DNA of 5,574 nucleotides from contig CAKZLA010000365.1 in assembly GCA_937124525.1 (NCBI GenBank), positions 1-5,574 on the forward strand, read 5' to 3'. The stretch comes from an uncultured Desulfobacterium sp. (GTDB lineage Bacteria; Desulfobacterota; Desulfobacteria; Desulfobacterales; Desulfobacteraceae). Positions within the stretch are counted from its first letter, which is position 1. The number at the start of each line of letters is the position of its first letter. Of this stretch, positions 5,376-5,574 are shown piece by piece. Under the pieces are notes generated by a model. It worked only from the letters and a program-made list of their open reading frames with translations, made no database searches and was not told the origin of the DNA. The position numbers and the translations under genes were made by a program.

Positions 5376-5392
5376 GATATTGTCACAATATC
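5376..5392. repeat. 17-bp perfect palindrome GATATTGT-C-ACAATATC
   Basis: Two 8-base arms are exact reverse complements around a single central base. The form suggests a binding site for a dimeric regulator rather than an RNA hairpin, because a one-base loop cannot fold. I do not recognise the regulator. Confidence 0.55.
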
Positions 5393-5414
5393 GGGGGAGG
5401 ATCAACTTTTAACT

Positions 5415-5431
5415 CACTGGCTTGTCCAGTG
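5415..5431. repeat. Small hairpin CACTGG-CTTGT-CCAGTG
   Basis: A perfect 6-bp stem has a 5-base loop, with no T run on either side. It opens a GC-rich repeat-bearing stretch that runs to the right edge. No gene is seen in this stretch. Confidence 0.4.
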
Positions 5432-5478
5432 CAGTGGTTTGTTCAACGGCCCGGGGAAGTGGGGTGGAGAATTCACCT

Positions 5479-5570
5479 TGCCGAGTTGAGGAGCGATCCA
5501 CGTGGGTTGTCTGCTCCAACTCGTTGTTAAGTGTGCTGCGGCGTGGGTCAAACCCATTCTCAACTCGGCA
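5479..5570. repeat. Inverted-repeat cluster with two alternative pairings (possibly a degenerate attC-like or small mobile repeat)
   Basis: TGCCGAGTTGAG (5479-5490) and CTCAACTCGGCA (5559-5570) are a perfect 12-bp inverted repeat bounding 92 bp. The same left arm can instead pair with a nearer copy: CGAGTTG plus GAGC (5482-5494, a 2-base bulge) with GCTCCAACTCG (5513-5523). Inside are the palindrome CCACGTGG (5498-5505) and the hairpin TGGGT-CAA-ACCCA (5544-5556). CGTGGGT...AACTCG...TTAA occurs twice about 42 bp apart (from 5501 and from 5542). The bulged palindromic form recalls integron attC sites, but canonical GTTRRRY/RYYYAAC core boxes are not in place. The window ends four bases later. 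Confidence 0.5.
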
Positions 5571-5574
5571 TTAA

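Noticed and set aside
5345..5530. A 61-codon plus-strand open frame in the right intergenic region
   Set aside because: It has no Shine-Dalgarno, its translation is unlike any protein family I know, and it runs through the palindromes and inverted repeats.
5441..5532. GTTCAAC (5441-5447) and GTTAAGT (5526-5532) as attC core boxes R'' and R'
   Set aside because: Each fits its degenerate consensus, but they pair poorly with each other, and the sequence between does not give matching L boxes at the right spacing.

Overview
The window looks like bacterial chromosome of moderate GC content. The Sec-type signal peptide on a dipeptide-type solute-binding protein, the encoded CCA of the tRNA, the LarA-like protein and the FNR-like box together suggest a Gram-negative anaerobe. 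Desulfobacterota (Desulfobacterales) is my best guess, by protein style only. All four complete protein genes lie on the minus strand; the only clear plus-strand gene is a tRNA.

Left part (1-511). A minus-strand reading frame enters from the left edge (start near 108 or 102, product unknown). It is followed by a complete plus-strand tRNA-Thr(CGT) at 132-207 with its own intrinsic terminator (218-251). From 252 to 511 there is no protein gene. This stretch holds a tandem TCCCCAC repeat just past the tRNA, which could be a remnant of integrase arm sites. It also holds a perfect minus-strand Shine-Dalgarno feeding a two-codon frame, a minus-strand terminator at 355-392, and a perfect 11-bp inverted repeat just past the stop of the next gene.

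Middle part (512-3600). Two minus-strand genes are present. The upstream one (3600-2314) encodes a LarA-like protein (lactate racemase family, nickel-pincer enzyme fold) that keeps the candidate catalytic His and the cofactor-anchoring Lys. The downstream one (2143-512) encodes a secreted family 5 ABC solute-binding protein with its own sigma70-like promoter. No permease, ATPase, or cofactor-making larB/larC/larE gene is in view. The pair may handle uptake and isomerisation of a hydroxy acid. Alternatively the binding protein could supply nickel, since family 5 includes NikA. Both ideas are inference.

Right part (3700-5574). A hipB-hipA type II toxin-antitoxin operon is complete: a y4mF/HipB-type regulator, then a full-length HipA kinase with a TTG start two bases after the hipB stop. 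Upstream of hipB are three operator-like palindromes of the form AAAGT-N12-ACTTT, exactly 50 bp apart from centre to centre. They very probably form the autoregulatory array. The remaining gene-free DNA to the right edge (5332-5574) holds an FNR-like box, a 17-bp perfect palindrome, a small hairpin, and a cluster of inverted repeats with two mutually exclusive pairings. The window cuts this cluster off. The hipBA block looks more AT-rich than the genes beside it and may have been acquired separately.
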